The notes below the pieces were generated by a model. The model did not search any database. It saw only the letters and a program-made list of their open reading frames with translations, and was not told where the DNA came from. From contig NZ_JAVFVR010000016.1 in the NCBI RefSeq assembly GCF_030929595.1, positions 143,286 through 207,285 of the forward strand: DNA of 64,000 nt. Reading direction: 5' to 3'. Of this stretch, positions 18,301 to 26,820 are shown piece after piece. The translations under genes and the position numbers were made by a program. This DNA comes from Flavobacterium sp. LHD-85. GTDB taxonomy: Bacteria > Bacteroidota > Bacteroidia > Flavobacteriales > Flavobacteriaceae. How positions within the stretch are numbered: position 1 is the stretch's first letter; every line of letters starts with the position of its first letter.

Positions 18301-20660
18301 TCATCTAGTAAATCTTGATAAGTTATTTTCTTAATTCCTGGATTCGAATTATTGTTGATTACTTTCACACGAATCGCTCTCAAACCAGAAACTCCCTGAA
18401 GATCTTCAATTTCAAATTGTTCTATCGATGGTTCAAGAATTTTCTTGTGCTGCAGGTATTTAATGTATTTTAAGTATTCTGCTTCTTCACTGTTTTGAGA
18501 ATAAACAATTGTAATTTTCTCTTTTTCAGTAATTCTTTCGTTTGTTCCTTTAATATGCGATTTGTCAATTCGTTTTTTAACAACTTCATATCTCGCATTG
18601 TAAGTTCCGTCTACATCAAAACGTTTTTCATCCATTCTGAAACGGATAGAAAGTGCAGAGCTGAAAACCAGAATTAACGAAGTAACATCCAATTCGTACG
18701 GCAGCGATTCTTTAAGTTCATGGTGTTCTAGTTCCATTTCGCATAAAGTCTGCAATTGCCATAAACGAAGATTGTGCAGATACATAATATCGAATGGTTT
18801 TGTCGGCGAAATAGATGCTCCAATGTATAAATTATGTTCCACACCATCCGTTTTAAAACGCTCGTAATAATGCGGATAAATCTGTTGCGCTTCCACTTGT
18901 TTTCTGTCTAAAACTGTTGCCAGTCTTTTGTTAATAATGGACATAGCATTGTCAAACTTCTTCCTTTCCTGATAAAACATTCCTGTTTTTTCATCCAGAC
19001 TATCAAAGTAAATTTTTTCTAATTTTTCAGATTTAGGATTGCTTTTAGTGTTTTTCAGTATCGGATGAATTTCTTCTTCGATATAGCGTTGTATATGCTG
19101 TTCGGTATCTGCTTTTAGTGGATAATCCAATTCATTTCGAAGCGACTCCAATTCAAATTTTCTTTGCTCAAGAAGAACTAGGTTTGAATTTTCTTCCTGA
19201 TTATCAAAAATTTCCATAAGAGCAGTCAGTTGACTTTTCAGGTCAATTTTTACTGTTTCATTACGGTGCTCAGAAGAACCTTTAATATCAATTTGTCCAT
19301 ACAGCGGATACACATTTTTAAAAACAATTTCTTTAAAAATATAATCTTTCGTATGATTCATATTTTGAAAATAGTTCTGAGATTCTCTCTTGAATTTCCA
19401 ATACACACTTGGGTGAATCGTAGTGTATTCACGCTGAATAATCGCCTCGATCTGATGCTGCATGTCGGTATTAACACGATCGATAGTATCGGTTAAATAT
19501 GGCAGAACCAAATCTAGTTTTGTAGCATTTACACTATTTAGATCTTGTGTGTTTTGTGAAACTAATTCTACAACTCCTAATAAATGCCCGTTTTTTATAA
19601 CTGGTGCAAATATACAGCTCTGTATACCTTGTGACAGTAAATGCTCACCAAGTTTTTTATTTGTTTGTTCTTCAGTGAATTTACGCACATTAGAAATAAC
19701 AAAAGGTTCCTTGTTATCTAATAAATTTTCGAAAGAACATCCGAAAAAAGCATTTTTACAATCGACTTCCTGATCAGCAGAAAGCAAGAAGCTTTTCATC
19801 TGATTTTCATATTTTGCTGGTCTTATAAATTTTTCTTCCTCTGGATTATAGATAATAAATCCGACTTTTAAATTTGGAAGATTAAAGATAGACTGAAAAA
19901 TATTAGAGACTTCTTGATCTGTTTCAACCGTTTTAGGCCCAGGTTTCAGAAGATTGCTTTTCAATATAGAAATAGCACTTTCTGTTGTCGCATCAAATAA
20001 AGAAACAATACCAAAACCTCTTAAAATCCAGCTTCCTTTTGGGAATTTAGATTTCCATAAATTGATATCGTTATAATTGTCAAGTAATTGATCAATATCT
20101 TCTTGAGTTAGTGGAACAGCGTTTTCGGTTGGAGTAATTTCCATGAAATCAGCATTGTACAAAATGCGATAGTGCTTTTCAATACCATTTTCATTAGGAA
20201 TGTCATAGAAAAACGGCTGATTGAAATCAATATGCTGTTTGTAATAACTGCTCAAAATTAAACAGCAGTTATTGATGTAGAATTGATGGTCGCTAAAGTC
20301 ACGAATTTCCATATAAAATTCGTCTCCCGCATTTTTGAGGATTTTCTTGAAACGCTCTGTATAATTAAAGGAGATATTTTGAAATGGAATTGTAACCGCC
20401 TTTATCTCGTTGTGCGTCAATGCAGTCGGAAATAAATCGGATAATATATTTTTAATTAAAGCTTCATTGTTTTTGATAACTGAATAATCCTGGATTCCAG
20501 TCCTAAGTTCCGGAATTAATTCAATTTGCTCTAAAATCGCTTTGGCATAATTTGATCTGTAATCAACGTCTGACTGTGCAATTTCTTCAAAAGATTCAAT
20601 TAACTTGTGAAATGAAATTATAGTGGTAAAAGGACTTTCTTTAAAAAATTGAATATCCAT
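18291..20660 (-). CDS. GAF-domain protein, function unknown
   Basis: A 789-residue, probably cytoplasmic protein without signal peptide. A GAF-like sensor fold is seen at about residues 225-400: the segment CKNAFFGCSFENLLDNKEPFVI followed by LGEHLLSQGIQSCIFAPVIKNGHLLGVVELVSQ is the typical GAF core. The first 220 residues and the last 390 match no family I can name. The C-terminal half has long charged helices (residues 490-600) and then a strand-rich region. No kinase, cyclase or DNA-binding output domain is evident, so the protein may sense a small ligand and act through protein contacts. It is monocistronic, ending in a terminator that overlaps its stop codon. Confidence 0.82.
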   Translation of the reverse strand: MDIQFFKESPFTTIISFHKLIESFEEIAQSDVDYRSNYAKAILEQIELIPELRTGIQDYSVIKNNEALIKNILSDLFPTALTHNEIKAVTIPFQNISFNYTERFKKILKNAGDEFYMEIRDFSDHQFYINNCCLILSSYYKQHIDFNQPFFYDIPNENGIEKHYRILYNADFMEITPTENAVPLTQEDIDQLLDNYNDINLWKSKFPKGSWILRGFGIVSLFDATTESAISILKSNLLKPGPKTVETDQEVSNIFQSIFNLPNLKVGFIIYNPEEEKFIRPAKYENQMKSFLLSADQEVDCKNAFFGCSFENLLDNKEPFVISNVRKFTEEQTNKKLGEHLLSQGIQSCIFAPVIKNGHLLGVVELVSQNTQDLNSVNATKLDLVLPYLTDTIDRVNTDMQHQIEAIIQREYTTIHPSVYWKFKRESQNYFQNMNHTKDYIFKEIVFKNVYPLYGQIDIKGSSEHRNETVKIDLKSQLTALMEIFDNQEENSNLVLLEQRKFELESLRNELDYPLKADTEQHIQRYIEEEIHPILKNTKSNPKSEKLEKIYFDSLDEKTGMFYQERKKFDNAMSIINKRLATVLDRKQVEAQQIYPHYYERFKTDGVEHNLYIGASISPTKPFDIMYLHNLRLWQLQTLCEMELEHHELKESLPYELDVTSLILVFSSALSIRFRMDEKRFDVDGTYNARYEVVKKRIDKSHIKGTNERITEKEKITIVYSQNSEEAEYLKYIKYLQHKKILEPSIEQFEIEDLQGVSGLRAIRVKVINNNSNPGIKKITYQDLLDELN

Positions 20661-20810
20661 CTGAGTTATTTTTTAATACAAAATTAAGCATAAATTAAGA
20701 ATGTACGACATTTTGCTATTTCTTTCGTTTATAGCTAAATAGCTGATTGCCTTTAAAATAAAGACATCAAGAAGGGTAGTTTTTTGTTTTAACAAAAAAT
20801 TAACATTAAT

Positions 20811-20845
20811 AATAACGGAACGATCGTTCCGTTATTATATCTTTG
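20811..20845 (+). promoter_or_regulatory. Operator and promoter of the SDR gene
   Basis: Positions 20811-20836 form a perfect 26-base palindrome with the core GGAACGATCGTTCC. The -7 box TATCTTTG (20838-20845) begins two bases later. A repressor bound here would cover the region between -33 and -7. A 14-base copy with one change lies before the TetR gene at 21658, so the downstream TetR protein is the likely ligand. Confidence 0.85.
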
Positions 20846-20887
20846 TATCATAATAATTGAATAATCAATAACTTAAAAAATAATAAA

Positions 20888-21640
20888 ATGAAAAATTTAG
20901 AAAACAAAGTAGCAATCGTGACAGGTGGAAACAGCGGAATTGGATACGCAGCAGCAGCTGATTTAGCAGCAAAAGGAGCAAAAGTAATTGTAACAGGAAG
21001 AAACAAAGAAGCTTTAGCGAAAGCTGAAACAGAATTGAATGTTACTGGAATTGTTGCAGATCAATCTGATTTAAAGTCAATTGATAATTTAGTTGAAGAA
21101 GTAAAAGCAAAATTCGGAAAAGTGGATATTTTATTCTTGAATGCTGGAATTGCAGCTTTTGCACCACTAGATTCAGCTTCAGAAGATCATTACGACAGTA
21201 TTATGAATGTGAATGTAAAAGGAGTTTATTTTACAGTTCAAAAAGTGTTGCCAATTTTAAATGACGGCGGTTCAATTATATTTAATACTTCTGTAAATGC
21301 TCACGTGGGAATGCCAAATTCAAGTGTATATGCAGCGAGCAAAGCAGCGGTTTTGTCTTTAAATAAAGTTTTTGCTGTAGAATTGGCTTCAAGAAAAATT
21401 AGAGTAAACGCAGTTTCTCCTGGTCCAATTGAAACACCATTGTACGGAAAAGTTGGTTTAGAAAAAGAACAAGTAGAAGGTTTAGGATTTGCTCTAGGCG
21501 AAAAGATTTTATTGAAACGTTTTGGACAAGCTGCGGAAGTTGCCAAAACAGTTAGTTTCTTAGCTTCAGACGATGCTTCATTTATCACTGGATCTGAAAT
21601 TGTGGTTGATGGTGGACTTATCGTAAATACAGTGTTATAA
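20888..21640 (+). CDS. SDR family NAD(P)-dependent oxidoreductase
   Basis: This 250-residue classical short-chain dehydrogenase has the cofactor motif TGGNSGIG (residues 12-19), the NAG segment (LNAGIAAF), the catalytic Ser in FNTSVNAHVG and the YAASK Tyr-Lys pair, followed by the typical PGPIETPL. The Arg at the end of the second strand (VTGRNK) suggests preference for NADP(H). The substrate cannot be told. The gene is preceded by a perfect TetR-type palindrome and followed after about 70 bases by a tetR gene, a common arrangement for a dehydrogenase induced by a reactive or xenobiotic carbonyl compound. Confidence 0.94.
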   Translation: MKNLENKVAIVTGGNSGIGYAAAADLAAKGAKVIVTGRNKEALAKAETELNVTGIVADQSDLKSIDNLVEEVKAKFGKVDILFLNAGIAAFAPLDSASEDHYDSIMNVNVKGVYFTVQKVLPILNDGGSIIFNTSVNAHVGMPNSSVYAASKAAVLSLNKVFAVELASRKIRVNAVSPGPIETPLYGKVGLEKEQVEGLGFALGEKILLKRFGQAAEVAKTVSFLASDDASFITGSEIVVDGGLIVNTVL

Positions 21641-21657
21641 TTTTTTTGATTAATTCA

Positions 21658-21688
21658 GGAACGATTGTTCCATATTTTTATATCTTTG
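21658..21688 (+). promoter_or_regulatory. Second operator and -7 box before the tetR gene
   Basis: GGAACGATTGTTCC (21658-21671) differs at one position from the core of the SDR operator. TATCTTTG (21681-21688) matches the -7 consensus and lies 23 bases before the ATG at 21712. This suggests autoregulation from a separate promoter. Confidence 0.78.
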
Positions 21689-21711
21689 TAAAGGATTTTA
21701 ATTTGAATGTC

Positions 21712-22293
21712 ATGGCTAGAACGAAAGAATTTAATGAAGATCAGGCTTTAGATAAAGCAATTGAGATTTTTTGGCACAAAGGTTACAACGGAACTTCTGC
21801 ACAGGATTTGGTAAACCATTTGGGTTTAAGCCGTTCTAGTCTGTATGATACGTTTGGAGATAAGCAAAAGCTTTTTGTAAAGTCATTAAAACGATATCAA
21901 AAGCAAAATCTAGATAGTCTCAATGAGCTTTTTGAAAATGCTGAAAATATTAAAACTGCTTTAACCGATATATTCAAACAAGCTGTTATAGAAAGTCTTC
22001 AAGATCGAATTACAAAAGGCTGTTTTATGGTAAATTCTGCTGTAGAATTAGCAATGCATGATCCTGAAATTGCAAAAATTGTTCATGATAACCAAAAGGT
22101 AGTAGAAGACATTTTTTGTAATGCTGTAAAAAAAGGGCAGGACTTAAGTCAGATTTCTGATAGACAAGATGCGAGATCACTAGCGCGCTTTATCTTTAAT
22201 AATTATTCTGGAATTCGAGTTTTGGCTCGTGCCGGTGAAAAAGATAAACAAGTTTATGACGATATTTTAAGATCGATTTTCGCTTTATTTTAG
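21712..22293 (+). CDS. TetR/AcrR family transcriptional regulator
   Basis: Starting at the ATG at 21712 (MARTKEFNED), the protein has 193 residues. The N-terminal helix-turn-helix reads GTSAQDLVNHLGLSRSSLYDTFGDKQKLF, the classical TetR signature. The C-terminal ligand domain holds C-F-M-V-N-S (residues about 103-108), the pattern of the YxaF/LmrA-like TetR_C subgroup whose members often sense electrophiles or aromatic compounds. The protein probably represses itself and the SDR gene through the two GGAACGATYGTTCC palindromes. An upstream in-frame extension is rejected because it would run into the operator and promoter. Confidence 0.92.
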   Translation: MARTKEFNEDQALDKAIEIFWHKGYNGTSAQDLVNHLGLSRSSLYDTFGDKQKLFVKSLKRYQKQNLDSLNELFENAENIKTALTDIFKQAVIESLQDRITKGCFMVNSAVELAMHDPEIAKIVHDNQKVVEDIFCNAVKKGQDLSQISDRQDARSLARFIFNNYSGIRVLARAGEKDKQVYDDILRSIFALF

Positions 22294-22312
22294 AAAATCA
22301 GTTTTAATAAAA

Positions 22313-22345
22313 AAAGGCAATTACATTTGTAATTGCCTTTTTTTG
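22313..22345. terminator. Bidirectional intrinsic terminator between tetR and the nucleoid-associated gene
   Basis: AAAGGCAATTAC (22313-22324) pairs with GTAATTGCCTTT (22329-22340) perfectly around a four-base loop, with T to the right and A to the left, so it can serve both convergent genes. Confidence 0.88.
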
Positions 22346-22376
22346 TATTAAGTAAGTAATAGAAAATGAAAACTTC

Positions 22377-23435
22377 TTAGCTTTTCTCTTCTTTGTTGAA
22401 GTAAACTAAGTAGTAATACATTTGTTTTTCTTCATCCCAGCCTTTTTCAACAAATTTTTCTGCACTTTCAGGGTTGATAAAATCCATTTTAATCTGAATG
22501 TGCGTATCCAAATTAATTACGTTTTTAATCGATTTTCTAGCGTCAGAAACTGCTGCGTTGGCAATAGGGAATGAGGTTACATCTTCGATGCTGTATTTTT
22601 CTCCTTTATCAACTTTATAGTTTTTAAATTCAGGGATCAAATCAGGATTGTCTAGTACTTCATTCAAGAAATTCTGCTCTTCAAACTGATCGTTTTTAGC
22701 GAAATAATTCACAGATCGGTTCATAAACATTACTTCCTCTTTCTTGTCTTCGGCTGGCAAAACCACGTCTTTTGCGAAGTTTTGACAGAACTTTAAATAT
22801 TTTTTTGTGATGAAATTTTCATCTTCAAAAGCATCAACAGATAAAAAGTGCTCTAACCAGTAACGTGCATCATAACGGTTGCTGTCTACAGTAAGAATTT
22901 TGTATCCTTCTTCTTTTTTGTAGTTGAAAATCAAACATCCTTTATCCAATTTACTCAAGTTAATTCCTTGCTGTAAAATCATTTCAAGGTTGCTTCCGTT
23001 TTCTTCAAATTGTAAAAAGTCTGCCTGTAACTCACTTTTAAAAATACCAATGGCATCAACTACATTATTATCAATGCTTAAGTTGGTCAAATAAGTTACG
23101 TAAACCTCTCCATTTTTAATGTGCGGGTGATTTGACTGCTCAAATAAATGCTTTGTGATGTTTTTAGAAACCTCATGAACATTTGACGGATTAGCAAAAA
23201 TCTCAGTTGCATATTTAAACATGTCGTTGTAATCCAAGTCCACTTCGTGTGCAAACTGATAATAGTTTTCTTCTTTTTCTCTAAAAGGCTTAAAAAAGAA
23301 TTCTTTTATCAAAGGAACAATCTCGTCATTTAAATTAAACGGCTGCTCCGATAAAAAAATCGCTTCGTTACGGCTTTTGTTTCCTACGCGGTGTATTGAC
23401 AGCGTGTCGATGTGGGTGTTGAATAAATTTATCAT
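22377..23435 (-). CDS. Nucleoid-associated protein (NdpA/YejK family)
   Basis: The 352-residue protein matches the 37-kDa nucleoid-associated family in length and order of conserved segments. The N-terminal strand (INLFNTHIDTLSIHRVGNK) is followed by FFFKPFREKEENY, FAHEVDLDYNDMFKYA and the central YVTYLTNLSIDNNVVDAIGIFKSE. The C-terminal half carries YDARYWLEHFLSV and the MNRSVNYFA segment. Family members bind DNA non-specifically in the nucleoid; their exact role is poorly known. The gene is the first of a minus-strand run and its start follows a repeat at 23441-23475. Confidence 0.87.
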   Translation of the reverse strand: MINLFNTHIDTLSIHRVGNKSRNEAIFLSEQPFNLNDEIVPLIKEFFFKPFREKEENYYQFAHEVDLDYNDMFKYATEIFANPSNVHEVSKNITKHLFEQSNHPHIKNGEVYVTYLTNLSIDNNVVDAIGIFKSELQADFLQFEENGSNLEMILQQGINLSKLDKGCLIFNYKKEEGYKILTVDSNRYDARYWLEHFLSVDAFEDENFITKKYLKFCQNFAKDVVLPAEDKKEEVMFMNRSVNYFAKNDQFEEQNFLNEVLDNPDLIPEFKNYKVDKGEKYSIEDVTSFPIANAAVSDARKSIKNVINLDTHIQIKMDFINPESAEKFVEKGWDEEKQMYYYLVYFNKEEKS

Positions 23436-23440
23436 TTATT

Positions 23441-23948
23441 TTTAGGTTTAGAGGTACAGAGGTTCAAAGGGACAAAGGTTATTTTCTGTCTTTTATTCTT
23501 CGAATAAAAGAACTTAACATTCGTTCTAATTCTCTGCTTTCTCCATTTATTTTACTGAATTGGTACTCGGTTATATATTTTAGATTGAATGAAATTTCAA
23601 GCTGAGTCTGCATTTCAAATAATGATGATATTGAAATATTTAAAAATCTCAAATAATCACTATTTCCATCTCTGCCATATCCTTCCGCAATATTACTTGG
23701 TATTGATATTGAACATCTTCTGATTTGTGAAGATAGTCCATAAATTTCTTCTTTTGGAAATGAATTTGTTAATTGGTAAATTTCAGTTACCAGATTCATA
23801 GATTTTTGCCAGATTAAAAGGTCGCGAAAAGTTTTCATTTTATATTTTAAGAATTAAAATATAAAAATAAAGAAAAATATTACATTTAAAATCGTTAGAT
23901 TTTAAGAAAACCTCTGAACCTTTGTACCTATGCCTCTTTGAACCTCAA
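23441..23948. repeat. Inverted repeat of the GAACCTTTG family enclosing the four-helix-bundle gene
   Basis: The left arm (23446-23476, ...GAGGTACAGAGGTTCAAAGG...) and the right arm (23911-23946, CCTCTGAACCTTTGTACCTATG...) are imperfect inverted copies. They flank exactly one gene, at 23479-23838. Words of the same family recur at 31274-31570. Confidence 0.7.
23479..23838 (-). CDS. Four-helix bundle protein (S23-like, TIGR02436 type)
   Basis: This 119-residue protein matches the four-helix-bundle family first noted in 23S rRNA intervening sequences. It has the start FRDLLIWQKSMNLV, the central RRCSISIPSNIAEGYGR and the following FLNISISSLFEMQTQLE. Family members fold as four helices that assemble into a basic pentameric ring and are related to Avd of diversity-generating retroelements. 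Here it is free-standing, with no rRNA and no reverse transcriptase near. It lies inside a pair of inverted repeat arms, which suggests that gene and repeat moved together. Its function is unknown. Confidence 0.92.
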   Translation of the reverse strand: MKTFRDLLIWQKSMNLVTEIYQLTNSFPKEEIYGLSSQIRRCSISIPSNIAEGYGRDGNSDYLRFLNISISSLFEMQTQLEISFNLKYITEYQFSKINGESRELERMLSSFIRRIKDRK

Positions 23949-23950
23949 AA

Positions 23951-24493
23951 CTAGTTCCAATTCTCCTCAAATCCATAATCTTCGAAGCTGTCATCGCCTT
24001 CGAACATGTCAAGATCGTCTTCGTCTAGGTCGTCTTCAAATTCTCCGTAGATATCATTGTGCATGTCATCGGCTTCGAAGTTTTTTTCGTGAGCTTCGTC
24101 TGGCATTTCACCGTGAGAAAATAAAGTTTCTGGGTAAGTAGCTCCAACAGCTTCATCTTCGATTGCAGCCAATTCAACTAAGAAAGTCCACATGCTGATG
24201 AAATCGTAAACGTAGATAATCTTTGTATTTTCTTTATCTAAAATACTAGATAACGGATAATCGTTCATGGTTCTTATTTCGCCAGGAACATCTCCTGTGT
24301 CAAAAAGCGGAATTTCATCTTCTTGATTCCATGTATCATCACAAGTATAAAATGAAGCCACTTCTGATCCGTCAAAGCCAAAAGCATTGAAGATTGCATT
24401 GTGTAAATCCTCAAGTGTATCTTCCTCAAGAATAGCAATGTCTCTAAAAATATCTTCTTCGGCGTCTAGAATAACTCTAAATTTATAAACCAT
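23951..24493 (-). CDS. Plasmid pRiA4b ORF-3-like (IS1096 passenger TnpR) family protein
   Basis: The 180-residue protein starts with the family's typical fold (YKFRVILDAEEDIFRDIAI, then LEDLHNAIFNAFGFDGSEVASF). It continues with DYPLSSIL and YVYDFISMWTFLVEL, where the YVYDFGD-like segment of the family is changed to YVYDFIS. The last 55 residues are extremely acidic (EFEDDLDEDDLDMFEGDD), as is usual in Bacteroidota members. The family name comes from mobile elements, but no transposase is present here and the gene is probably a normal chromosomal one. The role is unknown. It ends 3 bases right of the repeat that encloses the four-helix-bundle gene. Confidence 0.87.
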   Translation of the reverse strand: MVYKFRVILDAEEDIFRDIAILEEDTLEDLHNAIFNAFGFDGSEVASFYTCDDTWNQEDEIPLFDTGDVPGEIRTMNDYPLSSILDKENTKIIYVYDFISMWTFLVELAAIEDEAVGATYPETLFSHGEMPDEAHEKNFEADDMHNDIYGEFEDDLDEDDLDMFEGDDSFEDYGFEENWN

Positions 24494-24614
24494 AATCTTT
24501 GTTTTTATTGAGAGGTCAAAGGTAAAATATAAAAAACGAAATACGAATTACGAATCGTGATTTGTTGAAAAGATTTTAATCTTTTGATTTGCTGTGTTAT
24601 AATTGTTTTGCAAT

Positions 24615-24697
24615 CCTGAGAGGTTTTCAAAACCTCGTAGGTCTTATTAATGCTGAAGTTTATACCTACAAGGTTTTGAAAACCTTGCAGGAGAAGA
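24615..24697. repeat. Intergenic inverted repeat (CCTCGTAGG / AAGGTTTTGAAAACCTTG)
   Basis: GAGGTTTTCAAAACCTCGTAGG (near 24619-24640) is followed by CCTACAAGGTTTTGAAAACCTTG (near 24666-24688). Each arm is itself a palindrome and the two are near inverted copies. Relatives occur at 59597-59632 and 59834-59868. Confidence 0.7.
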
Positions 24698-24704
24698 AAG
24701 AAAA

Positions 24705-25304
24705 CTATTTTCTCGCCAGTCTTTTTCTAATTTTATGATAATGTTTGTGGTAAGTACTATGACTTGGATAGCTTCTGCTTGAAGTCATATTATTAAAAAC
24801 CAAGGCCGTTAAAAGTAAAATCATAACTCCTGTGAAAACTGGAGAAAGAACATACATATAACCAAGTGCTTTTACTTTTTCTGTTCCGATAACTGCGATT
24901 AAAGCTGTCGCTCCTCCTGGCGGATGAAGCGTTTTGGTAATCTGCATTAGAATAATGGCGATTGAAACCGCTAAAGGCGCGGCAATCCACATAATATCGG
25001 GAACCAGTTTATTGACTGTAACTCCAACAAGAGCCGAAATTACGTGTCCGCCGACTAAATTTCGTGGCTGAGAAAACGGACTCTGGATAATTCCGTAAAC
25101 CAATACGCTCGAAGCTCCGAAAGAACCGATTAAATAAACCGCATCAGGACCAGAAAAATGTATGGATTGAACGTAAGCCAAAATTCCGATTCCAATAAAT
25201 GAACCTAAAAATGACCAAAAATGTTCTTTGTAGTCTATTAAAGTTTCTTTGTAAAGAATGTAACGTGTTTTGCGATAGCTTCTTTTTATTTTTTCAGTGG
25301 GCAT
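24705..25304 (-). CDS. HPP family integral membrane protein
   Basis: A 199-residue inner-membrane protein with the diagnostic LHPPGGATALIAVIG motif near residue 130. It has four hydrophobic segments (about 30-50, 55-75, 88-125 and 148-170), preceded by a basic N-terminal tail and followed by a very basic tail (SRSYPSHSTYHKHYHKIRKRL). Some members of the family in photosynthetic organisms transport nitrite. Whether that applies here is unknown. It lies 99 bases downstream of a ClC-type channel gene on the same strand, so the two may be co-expressed and both concern small anions. Confidence 0.88.
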   Translation of the reverse strand: MPTEKIKRSYRKTRYILYKETLIDYKEHFWSFLGSFIGIGILAYVQSIHFSGPDAVYLIGSFGASSVLVYGIIQSPFSQPRNLVGGHVISALVGVTVNKLVPDIMWIAAPLAVSIAIILMQITKTLHPPGGATALIAVIGTEKVKALGYMYVLSPVFTGVMILLLTALVFNNMTSSRSYPSHSTYHKHYHKIRKRLARK

Positions 25305-25403
25305 AGTATGTGGTATTATTTTGCTCGTTATGTTTTTAAATATACTTTGCGGTATGTTATCAGACTTTATTGCTTTGTGAATCTGTAGCTTGTCGGTTTG
25401 GGG

Positions 25404-26687
25404 TTATTTAATTAAGCTTGGGGAATAACTGTATACGGTGTATGGATAAATTGTTTTTGCAGTGTATTTTGAAATTAAACAAACTACAAGAATTGGGAAA
25501 AACAAAGTATAATCGTTTGTTAATCCGCAAACTAAAAATATTGCTGTAAAAGGTGCATGAATGCTGGCGCTTAAAACAGCAGCCATTCCTATAATCATAA
25601 AGTTAACCGGAATTACATTTACATGGAAAAAGCTGTTTAAGATAGAAGCCAGCAATAATCCCAAAAATGCTCCAATAAATAAACTTGGCGCAAAAACACC
25701 GCCGTCACCGCCAGAAGCCAACGTAATTGAAGTTACAATTGGTTTTAAAATTAAAATTCCGATGAAAGTCAGCGCTAAAGTAATAGTCAATTGAGCTTGA
25801 TGCACATTTCCGAAAATTCCTTTAATGGCATGATAGCCTTCTCCGTACAATTGCGGAAAAAAGAATAATGAAAGGCTTAAAACAGCAGATCCTAAAATGA
25901 TTTTGTAATAATGCGTATCGATTTTTCCAAATTGAGATTTGAAGAATAAAACGCAACGTGTCAGATAAACCGAATTCATTCCCGCTAAAATTCCTAAAAG
26001 AATAAAGTACGGAATCGCTTTTAAATTCCAAGTTGTGATTGAAACTGCAAATAATGGTTCTTCTTTTAAAATGGTCAGCAAACCAAATGCGATAGAAACG
26101 GCAATTAAATTTGAAATGATAAAGGCTCGCGTTACTTTTCTAGAAATGACTTCGAAAGCAAATAAAACTCCCGCAATCGGACTGCTGAAAAGTGCAGTAA
26201 CACCGGCAGCTACTCCCGCGCAGATTAATTCTGTTTTGTATTGGCGGAAAACATTTTCTTTTTCGTGTGCAACAGAACCAATAGTTGCTGTGGCGACAAC
26301 AGTAGAAACTTCGATTCCTGTTGAACCTCCAAAAATAACCGTTAATAATCCGTTTATGAAATGTGATGGAATTTTATAAGAAGGCAGATTTTTAGATTTT
26401 GATGCTGTACTTTCAAAAACTTCTTTGATTCCTTTGTTTTCTTTTTTCTTAAAAAGATATTGTCTTAGGAAATAAATTACCGACAAACCAAAAACTGGAA
26501 ATATGATGTAAAATATAGGATGGACCGATACTTCGTGAAAGAAGATTTCTTCGTAATATTCGGTTATTTTTTTAAGTGAAATTCCGAGAAAGGCAGAAAG
26601 GAAGCCAATTAAGATAGAAACAATAACTAATTTTCGGAGTTTGATAAATTGATGATTTTTTTTGATTTGCGCCCTTTTGTTCATCAT
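25404..26687 (-). CDS. Voltage-gated ClC-type chloride channel or H+/anion antiporter
   Basis: This 427-residue membrane protein has the ClC selectivity segments. STGIEVSTV aligns with the family's SxGxEGPxV and keeps the gating glutamate (E126), with the following Gly-Pro replaced by Val-Ser. GGDGGVFAPSLFIGAFLG is the GxFxP motif. Ten or more hydrophobic helices are present and there is no C-terminal CBS pair. Presence of the external glutamate fits an antiporter or a gated channel. The internal proton glutamate cannot be placed with confidence from sequence alone, so the mechanism is open. The HPP gene follows downstream. Confidence 0.9.
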   Translation of the reverse strand: MMNKRAQIKKNHQFIKLRKLVIVSILIGFLSAFLGISLKKITEYYEEIFFHEVSVHPIFYIIFPVFGLSVIYFLRQYLFKKKENKGIKEVFESTASKSKNLPSYKIPSHFINGLLTVIFGGSTGIEVSTVVATATIGSVAHEKENVFRQYKTELICAGVAAGVTALFSSPIAGVLFAFEVISRKVTRAFIISNLIAVSIAFGLLTILKEEPLFAVSITTWNLKAIPYFILLGILAGMNSVYLTRCVLFFKSQFGKIDTHYYKIILGSAVLSLSLFFFPQLYGEGYHAIKGIFGNVHQAQLTITLALTFIGILILKPIVTSITLASGGDGGVFAPSLFIGAFLGLLLASILNSFFHVNVIPVNFMIIGMAAVLSASIHAPFTAIFLVCGLTNDYTLFFPILVVCLISKYTAKTIYPYTVYSYSPSLIK

Positions 26688-26820
26688 TATAAGTTTGAGA
26701 ATTCCGCATTTTTTTTCTGCGGATTACAAAATTAAGCATCAAATTCGGTTTTTTCTAGGAAATATTCATTTTAGTGTGTTAAAATAGATATAAACAGGAA
26801 AATTCTTTCGAAGTTTGTTT

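Noticed and set aside
23479..23838. The four-helix-bundle gene as a sign of a 23S rRNA intervening sequence or a diversity-generating retroelement
   Set aside because: No rRNA, reverse transcriptase or variable repeat is seen nearby; it is a stand-alone gene.
23951..24493. The pRiA4b ORF-3/IS1096-type protein as part of an insertion sequence
   Set aside because: No transposase or matching terminal repeats flank it, and the family is common as ordinary chromosomal genes.
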